Assembly (NCBI GenBank): GCA_902609035.1
Contig: CACLQG010000011.1
Span: 1-36,790 of the forward strand
DNA from: an uncultured Bacteroidota bacterium
GTDB taxonomy: Bacteria > Bacteroidota > Bacteroidia > Flavobacteriales > Flavobacteriaceae
DNA length: 36,790 bases
Reading direction: 5' to 3'
Position numbers and translations under genes: made by a program. Below, piece after piece: positions 26,201 to 34,170 of this stretch. Positions within the stretch are counted from its first letter, which is position 1; each line of letters opens with the position of its first letter. The notes below the pieces were generated by a model that was given only the letters and a program-made list of their open reading frames with translations, ran no database searches and was not told the DNA's origin.

Positions 26201-26274
26201 TTTTGGGCAAATAAAAAGCCGCTTAAAAGAAAGCAAAGGCTCAATACCGCGTGTTTAATAGTTTTTTGTTTCAT
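23269..26274 (-). CDS. SusC/RagA-family TonB-dependent outer-membrane transporter
   Basis: 1001 aa. A signal peptide (LLSGFLFAQ) is followed by a carboxypeptidase-regulatory-like domain (VNGTVTDEDGVPLPGATVV, TDFDGNYSISA, LEISFVGYESQQI; about 27-105). A TonB-type plug comes next (LDEIVVSALGIKREEKTLTYS, then SLNGRAAGVEIRKSS, RGNKSLSGDSQPLIVIDGIPM and ITILKGANASVLYGSQGANGV in pieces). The remaining 750 or so residues form the 22-stranded barrel, ending in the usual aromatic residue (GMNLRLTF). SusC proteins import bulky ligands across the outer membrane using TonB energy and pair with SusD, encoded 13 bases downstream. No extra N-terminal signalling (STN) domain is visible, and no sigma/anti-sigma pair lies nearby, so regulation must come from elsewhere. 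Confidence 0.94.
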   Translation of the reverse strand: MKQKTIKHAVLSLCFLLSGFLFAQKTVNGTVTDEDGVPLPGATVVVIETNDGATTDFDGNYSISASEGLTLEISFVGYESQQIVVGADSTYNTSLVAGNALDEIVVSALGIKREEKTLTYSSQTVSSDNLTQARDVSFANSLNGRAAGVEIRKSSSGAGGSTRIVLRGNKSLSGDSQPLIVIDGIPMVNNRGNQPGVWGGIDEGDGLSQVNPDDIENITILKGANASVLYGSQGANGVIMITTKSGEEGKTKVTVNSGVTFESIISIPDLQYDYGAVGADKNSWSTTRGNYESGYAEDFFQTGANYVNSVSVSGGNSKTKTYFSYYNTTSDGVMPTFKYQKNNVSFKQSTKLLNDKMTVTSNIILTDEKTHNRTPSGYYLNPLVALYTFPRQMDFNDFMTNYQSLNANNVMEQNIYANYHFLSNPNWVLNKQPKDDRIKRAISSLNINYQLSEKLSFQARASYDYSNKTYEQQHSATSNPTNTGDNGRWDYKRLNDELFYADGILNYTDDLSDDISLTLIAGASIQHQVFGEGVNVSSGNDGLLFYANEFNFQNLPTNVQVQSALGSRIEKQALFGNAVIGYKDYLFLDIAGRNDYASTLALTGNESYFYPSYGLSAIISQMVELPEIISFAKIRASAASVGNEVPFNRINPQNTVTAAGAVNRNTQKPFTDLKPELIETTEFGIDVRFLNNKIGVDLAIYNIKSTDQFLSLAAPSGSGFTTYFVNAGEIVNKGVELSLSGKIIEKQNLSWTSTFNFTKNNNEVVEIHPEISGLGTGGGDAVQSRFVAGGSIGDMYIRMHKRDAQGRILLDDSGTPLSTDHMLAGNAEPDFSIGWANNFTLGDKFTAGFIINGKFGGEVYSHTETMLNGFGVSARSGAARDAGSLSVNAATESTGAAVSSVDPVKWYTALGDRNGIGEPYVYDRTNIRLTQLSIGYNLDTSTLGLPIESANISLIGNNLLYSAEAPFDPEVAMSTSRSNQGIDNFNLPSTRTIGMNLRLTF

Positions 26275-26358
26275 AATGAGTTTGAATTTGTTTGTAAATA
26301 ATTCAATTGTTAAAGTGAACTAAATAATTGTAAAAAAAAAATTGTTTTTGACAGTCAG

Positions 26359-26366
26359 CAAATATA
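26359..26366 (-). promoter_or_regulatory. Candidate Bacteroidota -7 promoter box for susC-susD
   Basis: The minus strand reads TATATTTG here, an exact fit to the Bacteroidota -7 consensus TAnnTTTG. It lies 84 bases upstream of the susC start in a 256-base, very AT-rich divergent gap. No good TTG appears at the -33 position (the spacing falls on GAG/AAG), so the match is to one element only. No matching box was seen for the plus-strand gene at 26531. Confidence 0.5.
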
Positions 26367-26530
26367 GTTAATAAATTGTTAACTCTTGTGTTTTAGAATA
26401 ATTTTTAATTATTTAACATTGTTATAAAATTTAACAATCTTAAACAGAGTAAAACTTTGCACTCTTTCTCTGTAATATAATTTATATTAATAATTTGTGT
26501 ACTCTTTTTCTACCTTCAAAAATAAAACAA

Positions 26531-29500
26531 ATGAAACTGGTATTAGTCTATATTACAAGTATTATTTTCTCCATTTTTATCCTTTTACTCCCCACACTAA
26601 TTATAGCACAAGAGAATAGTATCAAGGAAGAATTGGTTAGTTATCCAACCTATTACTTTGGGGATCCCAATCCACTACCAGCTTTTATTTTTAATCCCAA
26701 AATTTATCCTTACCACAAGTTTCAGGGCTATGACTTTGAAAAAGCGAACAAAAAATTTAAAATAGTTAAACTTGAAAACAACTGGATAGAAGTCCAGGTA
26801 TTCCCAGAGGCTGGTGGAAAAATTTGGAGTGCTGTAGACAAAAGCAATGGCAACGAATTCATATACAAAAATGAAGTCGCGAAATTTAGAAATATCGCTA
26901 TGCGCGGACCTTGGACCTCTGGAGGTATAGAATTTAATTTTGGAATAATTGGTCATCATCCTGGTACCGCTACCCCAGTAGATTACCGACTAGATGAATT
27001 GACTGACGGAAGTGTAGTTTGTACAGTAGGCGGAATAGATTTAGCTTCAAGAACACAATGGCGGGTCAAAATTATCCTGCCCAGAGACCATAGTGCTTTT
27101 ACAACCGAGGCCGTTTGGTACAACCCCACTGAAATAGAGCAATCTTATTACAATTGGATGACCGCTGCAGCGGCGGCCCAAAAAGATTTAGTATTCCACA
27201 CCCCAGGCGATCAATACCTCAATCATGGAGGAATGGTAAAGCCATGGCCCACAGACCTTATTAACAGAGATTTATCTCAATACAAAGAGAATAATTTTGG
27301 CCCCAGTAAATCTTATCATGTCATCGGAGAATACAATGATTTTTTTGGAGGATACTATCAAAATAGTGATGTAGGTTTTGGCCATTGGGGACGTTATGAT
27401 GAAATCCCTGGACAAAAATTATGGCTATGGAACCTATCCAGAGCAGGAGGAATTTGGGAAGACCTTCTCACCGACACCGACGGTCAATACATAGAATATC
27501 AGGCAGGCAGACTATATGTACAATACTTTCCAGGTGAGGAAAACCCAATCAGCCAAGCTACTTTCGAACCTCATCTGACCGATAAGTGGACTGAAGTATG
27601 GTTTCCTGTAAAAGGAATCGGAGGTATTAAAGAAGCCTCTCGCTATGGGGCCATGAACATAATGGAGGAAGGAAACAATATTGAAGTAAAAGTCAACGCT
27701 TTTATAGGAGTCTCCACTCCTGTGTCAATCTCTGCATTGGGTGTAAATCAAAGTCAATCTATAGAAACTTCACCCAACGGCACCTACACTTTATCTTTTA
27801 CCAAACCCAAAGGAGACTACTCTATTAATGTCCCTGGCTTGGAGTTACATTACAATGTCAAGCCGGCTCTGATCAAAAGAAACTTTAACAACCCCGCTGT
27901 GATTACCCAAAATACCTTGGAAAAAAAATTTCTAAAGGCCAAAGATGCCCAACGATACCGAGATTATCCCCTTGCAGAAAAGCTGCTTAATGAAATTCTT
28001 GAGGAGGATCCCATACACCTCGAAGCCAGAAAAGAATTATCATTTCTAAATTACAGAAATGGCGACTATGAAAAATCTCTCTCCGTTGCTAATTTAGGTT
28101 TACAATTCGACGCCTATCACAATGGTCTAAACTATACCGCGGGCATCGCCTACATGGTTAAAAAAGACTGGATCAATGCAAAAGAGCACTTAGGTTGGGC
28201 AGCAAGATCTGTAGCCTATCGTTCATCAGCCAATTCCTTACTTGCCCAAATCCATATCTCTGAAAAAAAATTTAATGATGCTAAACACTATAATGACATA
28301 GCACTAAAATTTAATAGTGAAAACATCAATGCCCTCTCCCAAAAAGCAATGCTTTACAGAATCATGGGCGATAAGAAAAGTGCCTTAAGCACACTAAAGG
28401 AAATTGAGGCCGTCGATCCTATCAATCATTTTATAGTTTATGAAAAACTATTGCTTGGGGTTAACAATCAAATGGATGTTATCAATGCTCACCGATCTGA
28501 ATTTCCTTACCAAACCATGTTGGAATTGGCTTTGTTTTATTATAACAGAAACAATAATACTGAGGCCATTCAAATTCTTGAAATGGGTCCAAAACATTTA
28601 CTCAATTCACTTTGGTTGGCTTACCTTAAACAAAATAACAATGCTCTTAAAAAACTGGATGACCAATCCATTAGTTTTGTTTTTCCTTTCAGAAATGAAA
28701 GCTTAGAAATGCTAGACTGGGTTGGGTCGAACTCATCCTCTTGGAAAGCAAAATATTTTAAAGGGTTGAATCTACTAGGCCGAGCACAAATGGATAAAGG
28801 CATTGAAATTTTCAAGACTTTAGGCCAAGTTCCAAAGGATCCACTATTTTACTACATAAGAGGAATGTTGTTCAAACAATACCAAATACCAGGCTATGAA
28901 AAAGATTTACAATACGCATATAGCAAGTCCCCTAAAAATTGGCGATATGCTTTTTCATTGGCTGAGAATCATTTTAAAACGGGCAGGGCTTTGGCTGCAA
29001 TGAAGATCATTCAAAAAACCTACAAAGAAGACAAAGACAATTATTTTGCTGGAATGCTTTTGGCACAAATCCTCAATGATCTCCAACAATACAACAAAAC
29101 CATAGACCTGCTAAAGGACATCAAAATACTACCATATGAACACGCTACCGAAGGTCGTCAAATCTATACTAAAGCCTATGTGGGTAGTGCATTACAATAC
29201 ATTGAGAAGAATCAAAATAACCAAGCGCAATCGAGGGTAACAGAGGCTCTACTTTGGCCTGAGCATATTGGCGTAGGAAAACCTTTTGATCCAGAGGAAC
29301 GCTGGGAGTATTTCCTTCTGGCCTACATTTACAAGAGCAAAGGAGAAAACAATAAAATGCAGTCTACTCTTGAGTCAATAGCTCAATTCTCCAAGTCACA
29401 ACTCTTCCGTTCTTCCAAAAATCACCTGTTGGGTATTTATGCACTTCAACAAACGCAAGGGGATAATGAGGTTCAGCAATTCATAGAGCAACTTCTTAAA

Positions 29501-29617
29501 ACGGATCACGGTTCTTCAGACACTACAAAAGAGTTGATTCAGTTTTATTACAATAACACCGGATTGACGTGGGACAAGGCTTTTATTAAAAAATTGGCGT
29601 CCTTTTTTAAGGGCTGA
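26531..29617 (+). CDS. Exported DUF5107-domain protein with C-terminal TPR repeats
   Basis: 1028 aa from the ATG at 26531; the open frame starts earlier (26495), but this start gives the signal peptide (IFILLLPTLIIAQ). Residues about 20-430 form a DUF5107-type beta-rich domain: VQVFPEAGGKIWSAVDKSN, FIYKNEVAKFRNIAMRGPW, SGGIEFNFGIIGHHPGTA, DLASRTQWRVKIILP, and FGHWGRYDEIPGQKLWLWN. This fold resembles aldose-epimerase/galactose-mutarotase-like sandwiches, with conserved His, Glu and Asp residues that could be catalytic. From about residue 445 to the end are tetratricopeptide-like helix pairs (KFLKAKDAQRYRDYPLAEKLL and many more). DUF5107/TPR proteins occur in sugar loci, but I know of no firm activity. 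It is divergent from susC and is the best candidate here for a poorly described carbohydrate-active enzyme. Confidence 0.82.
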   Translation: MKLVLVYITSIIFSIFILLLPTLIIAQENSIKEELVSYPTYYFGDPNPLPAFIFNPKIYPYHKFQGYDFEKANKKFKIVKLENNWIEVQVFPEAGGKIWSAVDKSNGNEFIYKNEVAKFRNIAMRGPWTSGGIEFNFGIIGHHPGTATPVDYRLDELTDGSVVCTVGGIDLASRTQWRVKIILPRDHSAFTTEAVWYNPTEIEQSYYNWMTAAAAAQKDLVFHTPGDQYLNHGGMVKPWPTDLINRDLSQYKENNFGPSKSYHVIGEYNDFFGGYYQNSDVGFGHWGRYDEIPGQKLWLWNLSRAGGIWEDLLTDTDGQYIEYQAGRLYVQYFPGEENPISQATFEPHLTDKWTEVWFPVKGIGGIKEASRYGAMNIMEEGNNIEVKVNAFIGVSTPVSISALGVNQSQSIETSPNGTYTLSFTKPKGDYSINVPGLELHYNVKPALIKRNFNNPAVITQNTLEKKFLKAKDAQRYRDYPLAEKLLNEILEEDPIHLEARKELSFLNYRNGDYEKSLSVANLGLQFDAYHNGLNYTAGIAYMVKKDWINAKEHLGWAARSVAYRSSANSLLAQIHISEKKFNDAKHYNDIALKFNSENINALSQKAMLYRIMGDKKSALSTLKEIEAVDPINHFIVYEKLLLGVNNQMDVINAHRSEFPYQTMLELALFYYNRNNNTEAIQILEMGPKHLLNSLWLAYLKQNNNALKKLDDQSISFVFPFRNESLEMLDWVGSNSSSWKAKYFKGLNLLGRAQMDKGIEIFKTLGQVPKDPLFYYIRGMLFKQYQIPGYEKDLQYAYSKSPKNWRYAFSLAENHFKTGRALAAMKIIQKTYKEDKDNYFAGMLLAQILNDLQQYNKTIDLLKDIKILPYEHATEGRQIYTKAYVGSALQYIEKNQNNQAQSRVTEALLWPEHIGVGKPFDPEERWEYFLLAYIYKSKGENNKMQSTLESIAQFSKSQLFRSSKNHLLGIYALQQTQGDNEVQQFIEQLLKTDHGSSDTTKELIQFYYNNTGLTWDKAFIKKLASFFKG

Positions 29618-29639
29618 AAATTTAGATTAGAAGTTAAGT

Positions 29640-30977
29640 TTACTTTTGCAAACCCAACTTTTTACTCACAAACTCTCCTACATCTCGACCTTGTTTAAGG
29701 CCCTCTTCAATTGCCTTTCTGTAATGAATTCCACCATACATTCTACTAATGGCGGCTTCCTCTGCAGCATGATTAAATGAGCTATAGGAGCGAATGGGCA
29801 AGTCATAGGGTAATTCCGTATTATCTTCAAAGGCAATATTATTCCCAAAGAAATTCGTTAGAATTACAGATGCGGCTCCCGATACGACAGAATGTCCACT
29901 GGTATATTCTGGAAAAGGCGGGGTCTGAAGTACTGGGTACCAATTTTCATCCAGCACTTTATTAATTATGGTTTCGGGACGGATCAAGTTACTCCTGTAC
30001 TTTTCATCCCAGCAGCTAATAAAACCGTCTGCTAGGGCAATAGAAACCTTGGTGTAAGCCGCTACTGTGGTATGAACATCGGCATTGGTTTTTCGAGAAA
30101 CGATTTTAGTAATACCTATCCAATGGGCGCCTGGACTGATTTTTTTTAGGGCAAACATTACATGACCCTTGTGAGTGGAGACATAAGGATTACAATCCCA
30201 GAATTTGGCGATCTCTTGCCTTTCGTCATACGATTCACTTTCCTGAATTTCCTTAACTACCTGATATACTTCCATCAACTCTTTATAAAATTCTGAATCG
30301 GGTTCCATTGAAAAAGGGGGTGGAGGTTCAGGTTTAAATTGAGAAGAAGAGGTTAACACAAAAGGTCTTATTTTACTCCAATGAGGCTCTATACCGTCCA
30401 TATAGTCTGGAGGTGTGGGTTGCCATCGAGAGGGACTATCGTAGTCCACATAAAACTTTGGAAAGGTTCGAGTTTGATTGTAGTTGTCTTTATCATACCA
30501 GACTTTGATTTCTTCTACAACCTGCTGGGCGTACTGCTGGGAGGCATTATAAACTTCTCTATTTTGTTCTTTCCATTTTGTGGATAAATTACTAATGTAA
30601 TCAGTCATCCTGTCCACCGAAAAAATAAGATTTTCACCTACTCCAATATAGGCTATAAGTGCGGCGAGCTTAAGATTTACAAGACTATCCTTAATTGAGG
30701 GGATTCCTTTAAAATCAGTTAATACTCCAGACAAAGTAGTATGCTGGTTCCCCTCCTCTTGGGCTAGGATTTCATATGCTGCAATATTAGAATAAACATA
30801 GACCCTACTAGCGGCTGGAGGTGAAAAAATGTCGTGAACCATCACTGAAGTCAACTGATCTTGTGCTTGGTGAAAGTCCTCTGCTGATATTTCTATGGAA
30901 ACATTTGGCTTTTGACAATGAGTAAAAAACCAAAGTAAATATAGGAAAAGCAAAGACTTTGATTTGTAAAATTTCAT
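29640..30977 (-). CDS. Vanadium-dependent haloperoxidase / PAP2-type phosphatase family protein
   Basis: 445 aa. The vanadate/phosphate site is complete: Lys326 and Arg333 in WDEKYRSNLIRPETI (spaced by seven, as in fungal chloroperoxidase), Ser360-Gly361-His362 in FPEYTSGHSVVSGAAS, and Arg412 with His418 in SRMYGGIHYRKA (spaced by six). The N terminus is hydrophobic and ends in FFTHCQKPN, which looks like a lipoprotein signal, but with His just before the Cys it is not a standard lipobox. Members are either haloperoxidases or acid phosphatases, and sequence motifs alone rarely tell which. Many Bacteroidota copies lie beside SusC/D or FG-GAP/UnbV genes, as here. It converges on the DUF5107 gene with 22 bases between, and seems to be transcribed alone. 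Confidence 0.84.
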   Translation of the reverse strand: MKFYKSKSLLFLYLLWFFTHCQKPNVSIEISAEDFHQAQDQLTSVMVHDIFSPPAASRVYVYSNIAAYEILAQEEGNQHTTLSGVLTDFKGIPSIKDSLVNLKLAALIAYIGVGENLIFSVDRMTDYISNLSTKWKEQNREVYNASQQYAQQVVEEIKVWYDKDNYNQTRTFPKFYVDYDSPSRWQPTPPDYMDGIEPHWSKIRPFVLTSSSQFKPEPPPPFSMEPDSEFYKELMEVYQVVKEIQESESYDERQEIAKFWDCNPYVSTHKGHVMFALKKISPGAHWIGITKIVSRKTNADVHTTVAAYTKVSIALADGFISCWDEKYRSNLIRPETIINKVLDENWYPVLQTPPFPEYTSGHSVVSGAASVILTNFFGNNIAFEDNTELPYDLPIRSYSSFNHAAEEAAISRMYGGIHYRKAIEEGLKQGRDVGEFVSKKLGLQK

Positions 30978-31012
30978 AGTATGAATAGACTATTCTGTTT
31001 TTTATAGCATTC

Positions 31013-31020
31013 CAAAATTA
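31013..31020 (-). promoter_or_regulatory. Possible -7 promoter box for the haloperoxidase-like gene
   Basis: The minus strand reads TAATTTTG, matching TAnnTTTG, 35 bases upstream of the start at 30977. No TTG lies at the expected -33 distance, and the region is so AT-rich that chance matches are likely. Confidence 0.3.
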
Positions 31021-31224
31021 ATTAATTTTTTAATTTTATTTTTTTGCTTTTGGTTATTAAGAGTTGAAATTATAGTGCACCAAAGTATAATTCAAAAAAA
31101 GTAAGTATTGTATTCAGACTTTTTTTCTTATTAAAGTTAGAAAATTGATCAACTGACAAATTATAAAAAAATATTTGCTGCCGATTTGAGTCTAACAAGT
31201 ATTCTAGAAAGAGAAAGAGGGTGA

Positions 31225-32145
31225 TTATCGACTCAAAAAAGAAAGATTTCTTTTGAAGCCTTTGTAACGGGTTCTTTTTACCGAACTGTTTTTAAAAATG
31301 GTTTCAAAAGTGACCTCGGTAAGTTCTTCCCAATCTTTTTTCGTGAAATCCAGCAGTTCAGCTCGAGGATCAAAGAGTGGTTCACTGTGCGATTTAGAAA
31401 AGCGGTTCCACGGGCAAACGTCCTGACAGACATCGCAACCAAAAGCCCAGTCGTCCATCTTGTTTTGAAATTCATTTGGTATTTGATCTTTCAGCTCAAT
31501 TGTTAGGTAAGAAATACATTTACTTGCATCAATATTATATGGTGTAAGAGCTTCTGTAGGACAGGCGTCAATGCAGGCAGTACAGGTTCCACAATGATCG
31601 GTTACTGGGGTATCGTATTCTAATTCCAAGTCCGTGATTAATTCAGCTATAAAAAAGAAAGATCCCACTTTTTGGGTGATCAAATTAGTGTTTTTACCAA
31701 TCCAGCCCAAGCCGCTTCGAGAAGCCCAAGCCTTATCCATAACAGGTGCTGAATCAACAAATACCCTACCATTAACCTCACCTATTTCATCTTGAATGGT
31801 CTGTAAGAGTTGACCGAGTTTTTCCTTAATAACAAAGTGGTAATCGGTACCATAAGCATATTTGGATATTTTAGGAACACCCTCATCTTGGAGCTCATCA
31901 GTATAATAATTCAGTAAAAGTGAAACTACACTTTTTGCGCCAGGGACAAGTAATCGAGGATCTAGACGTTTGTCAAAATGGTTTTCCATGTAGGCCATTT
32001 TACCATGTTTACCACCTTGAAGCCATTGTTCAAGCCTAGGGGCTTCTTCCTCTAAAAAATCAGCCTTAGATATCCCGCAAGACAAAAAACCTAAATCCTT
32101 GGCGGAATTTTTGATTAAGGTAGTTCTGGTGTTAACAGATAACAT
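31225..32145 (-). CDS. queG: Epoxyqueuosine reductase QueG
   Basis: 306 aa, near the shorter end for QueG. It has the N-terminal cobalamin-binding region ([31 protein letters not shown]), the conserved [19 protein letters not shown] with catalytic-type Asp131, and WIGKNTNLI. Two ferredoxin-like iron-sulfur motifs follow: [12 protein letters not shown] (Cys185, 188, 191, 195) and, after Cys210, [11 protein letters not shown] (Cys237, 240, 244). QueG reduces epoxyqueuosine to queuosine at the tRNA wobble position, using cobalamin and two [4Fe-4S] clusters in the cytoplasm. The C-terminal HEAT-like extension of some QueG proteins is absent. It reads in the same direction as ruvB and the cox genes. 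About 250 bases separate it from the haloperoxidase-like gene, with no clear terminator. Confidence 0.95.
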   Translation of the reverse strand: MLSVNTRTTLIKNSAKDLGFLSCGISKADFLEEEAPRLEQWLQGGKHGKMAYMENHFDKRLDPRLLVPGAKSVVSLLLNYYTDELQDEGVPKISKYAYGTDYHFVIKEKLGQLLQTIQDEIGEVNGRVFVDSAPVMDKAWASRSGLGWIGKNTNLITQKVGSFFFIAELITDLELEYDTPVTDHCGTCTACIDACPTEALTPYNIDASKCISYLTIELKDQIPNEFQNKMDDWAFGCDVCQDVCPWNRFSKSHSEPLFDPRAELLDFTKKDWEELTEVTFETIFKNSSVKRTRYKGFKRNLSFLSR

Positions 32146-32380
32146 AATTTTAAATTATTATAATTTAAGAGTTAAGAAAACCTAAATTAAAGAAAAAAGA
32201 GGCGACATACCAAAATTGAGGATAAATAATGTTTTTTATGAAAAATTTATTTTAAAATCGGATGAAAACAAGTTTAATGAACCTGATCATGGTTATTGTG
32301 ATCTTTATATGAATATATAACTTTCCAAGGGTCACGTTGCTGAAATATAAATCCACATTCATGGCATATTTCAAGCGAAA

Positions 32381-32731
32381 ATGGATCACGGAGTTCACGA
32401 ACTTTACGAAGTGATGAGAGGATTAAAGTCGGTTAATGAAAAAGGGGGGGTGGCTAAATTTACAAGTGAGGCAGAAAAGTGGAAAATGGCTCATGAGGAT
32501 GGAATAATTAATAAAGTAAAAGTAGAATACCCAAACCATATACATCCAGCAATTGACTCTTTCCCTGGCAAAAGATATAGTCATGATTATAAAACTTTAA
32601 AAGAGTTCAGTGATGCAGTATTTAACTTACAACACGCTGGAAAAACAATTTTGGATGCACTAGCTATAGGAGTCCTTGAGCACAAAAGGCTTGTGACTCT
32701 TTTTGGGATCAGTCAGAAAATATTTTTTTAA
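32381..32731 (+). CDS. Orphan hypothetical protein
   Basis: 116 aa; I do not recognise the family. It is the only plus-strand gene candidate between queG and ruvB, both on the minus strand. Codons are strongly purine-rich in first position, as in true genes, and the ATG at 32381 follows an in-frame stop at 32351-32353. The product is mixed and soluble-looking, His- and Lys-rich, with MDHGVHELYEVMRGLKSV at the start and NHIHPAIDSFPGKRYSHDY in the middle; no signal peptide or membrane segment. A seven-G run (32444-32450) lies early in the gene and could invite slippage. It may be a small accessory gene or the remnant of a longer one. Confidence 0.45.
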   Translation: MDHGVHELYEVMRGLKSVNEKGGVAKFTSEAEKWKMAHEDGIINKVKVEYPNHIHPAIDSFPGKRYSHDYKTLKEFSDAVFNLQHAGKTILDALAIGVLEHKRLVTLFGISQKIFF

Positions 32732-32795
32732 TTGCTTCGTGAAATAGTTTTTACTAGGTCATATTTTTGATTTTTATTCATTTAGATTAAAATGT

Positions 32796-33815
32796 CTAAA
32801 ATAAACCTTTCTGATTGTCTCTGATTCTTCCAAGGTGACGGTAGGCCAATTCTGTAACTTCCCTGCCTCTTGGAGTCCGAACTAAAAAACCTTCCTGAAT
32901 CAAAAAGGGTTCGTAAACCTCTTCGATCGTTTCACCATTTTCGGCAACAGCTGTAGACAGTGTATTAATACCTACTGGGCCGCCTTTAAATTTATCTATA
33001 AGCGTAGTAAGTATTTTGTTGTCCATTTCATCCAGCCCATGGGCGTCAACATTCAATGCATTAAGGGCATATTGAGTGATTTCGATATCAATTTTACCAT
33101 CCCCTTTGATTTGTGCAAAATCCCTAACCCTTCTCAGCAGTCCATTTGCAATTCTCGGAGTACCCCTACTTCTCCCCGCAATCTCAATACCTGCTTGTGA
33201 GGTAATAGCCATATTCAATATATCGGCACTGCGATTCAATATAGTAGATAGCAGTTCGGCATTGTAATATTCAAGTCGACAGGTAATACCAAAACGAGCA
33301 CGCATCGGGGCTGTCAGCAAGCCAGAGCGAGTGGTCGCCCCAACAAGGGTAAAGGGATTAAGATTGATCTGAACTGTACGTGCATTAGGTCCCGTTTCGA
33401 TCATGATATCAATCTTATAATCCTCCATGGCAGAATACAAATATTCCTCTACTATTGGATTGAGTCGGTGGATTTCATCAATGAATAAGATATCTCTGGG
33501 TTGAAGGTTGGTAAGCAGACCTGCCAAATCTCCTGGTTTGTCCAGAACAGGTCCTGAAGTTGTCTTGACTCCGACTTCCAACTCACCTGCCAGTATATAA
33601 GCCAAGGTAGTTTTTCCAAGTCCCGGAGGACCGTGAAATAAGGTATGATCCAGTGCCTCTTCCCTTTGGTTGGCAGCCGCGACAAATACCTTGAGGTTTT
33701 CAAGTATACCTTCTTGTCCAGCGAAATCATTGAAACTTTCTGGCCGAAGTGCTCTATCAATATCTTTCTCCTCAGGTGTTAACTGATCGTCTGACGGATC
33801 TAAAAATTCATTCAT
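32796..33815 (-). CDS. ruvB: Holliday junction branch-migration ATPase RuvB
   Basis: 339 aa from the ATG at 33815; an in-frame TTG at 33824 would add three residues without cause. RuvB features: [20 protein letters not shown] at the start, Walker A GPPGLGKT (62-69), Walker B LFIDEIHR (Asp113-Glu114), the DNA-side hairpin region [19 protein letters not shown] split by normal spacing, sensor/arginine-finger area [20 protein letters not shown], and the C-terminal winged helix [19 protein letters not shown]. RuvB is the AAA+ motor that, with RuvA (619-1200 here), moves Holliday junctions. That both subunits lie in one window but about 32 kb apart fits the idea that the region between queG and maeB is inserted material. 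Confidence 0.97.
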   Translation of the reverse strand: MNEFLDPSDDQLTPEEKDIDRALRPESFNDFAGQEGILENLKVFVAAANQREEALDHTLFHGPPGLGKTTLAYILAGELEVGVKTTSGPVLDKPGDLAGLLTNLQPRDILFIDEIHRLNPIVEEYLYSAMEDYKIDIMIETGPNARTVQINLNPFTLVGATTRSGLLTAPMRARFGITCRLEYYNAELLSTILNRSADILNMAITSQAGIEIAGRSRGTPRIANGLLRRVRDFAQIKGDGKIDIEITQYALNALNVDAHGLDEMDNKILTTLIDKFKGGPVGINTLSTAVAENGETIEEVYEPFLIQEGFLVRTPRGREVTELAYRHLGRIRDNQKGLF

Positions 33816-34170
33816 CTGTAACAAAGATAAATGATTTAATCTTAGATTTTAAATCCTGCAAAAATGTCCCATAAAACTAAAATATCATGAGTTTTGAATG
33901 ATTTTTTAAATTGAATTAAAAGCCACTTTTTTTGAAAAGATTTTAATATTCTGATTATGAATCAATAATTACTTCAATTTAACCGGCTATTTTATTTATT
34001 GAGATACCGATGATCTATAAAGTAAAAGGTTTTGGGGGTGATTCTCTTATTTATTTACTTACATAAATGCTATAAAATTATACTAAGTATAGGCAACTGA
34101 GAATTGAATTTATCTAAATGGAAACCAAGAGAGCTGCCTTGAGGCAGATCTTTTACATGTAATTATTTGG
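33816..34170. other. Gene-free gap between coxA and ruvB
   Basis: A 355-base AT-rich stretch. I found no ORF of credible size, no tRNA and no exact TAnnTTTG box on the minus strand, although the ruvB promoter should be here. The only clear structure is the hairpin at 34130-34151. Confidence 0.6.
34130..34151 (-). terminator. Hairpin after coxA, probable weak terminator
   Basis: AGAGCTGCC (34130-34138) and GGCAGATCT (34143-34151) pair in eight of nine positions around a four-base loop. It starts 19 bases beyond the coxA stop. On the minus strand no long T run follows (CTTGGTTTCC), while on the plus strand TTTT does, so its strength for coxA is uncertain; it may also act as an mRNA 3' stabiliser. 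Confidence 0.45.
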
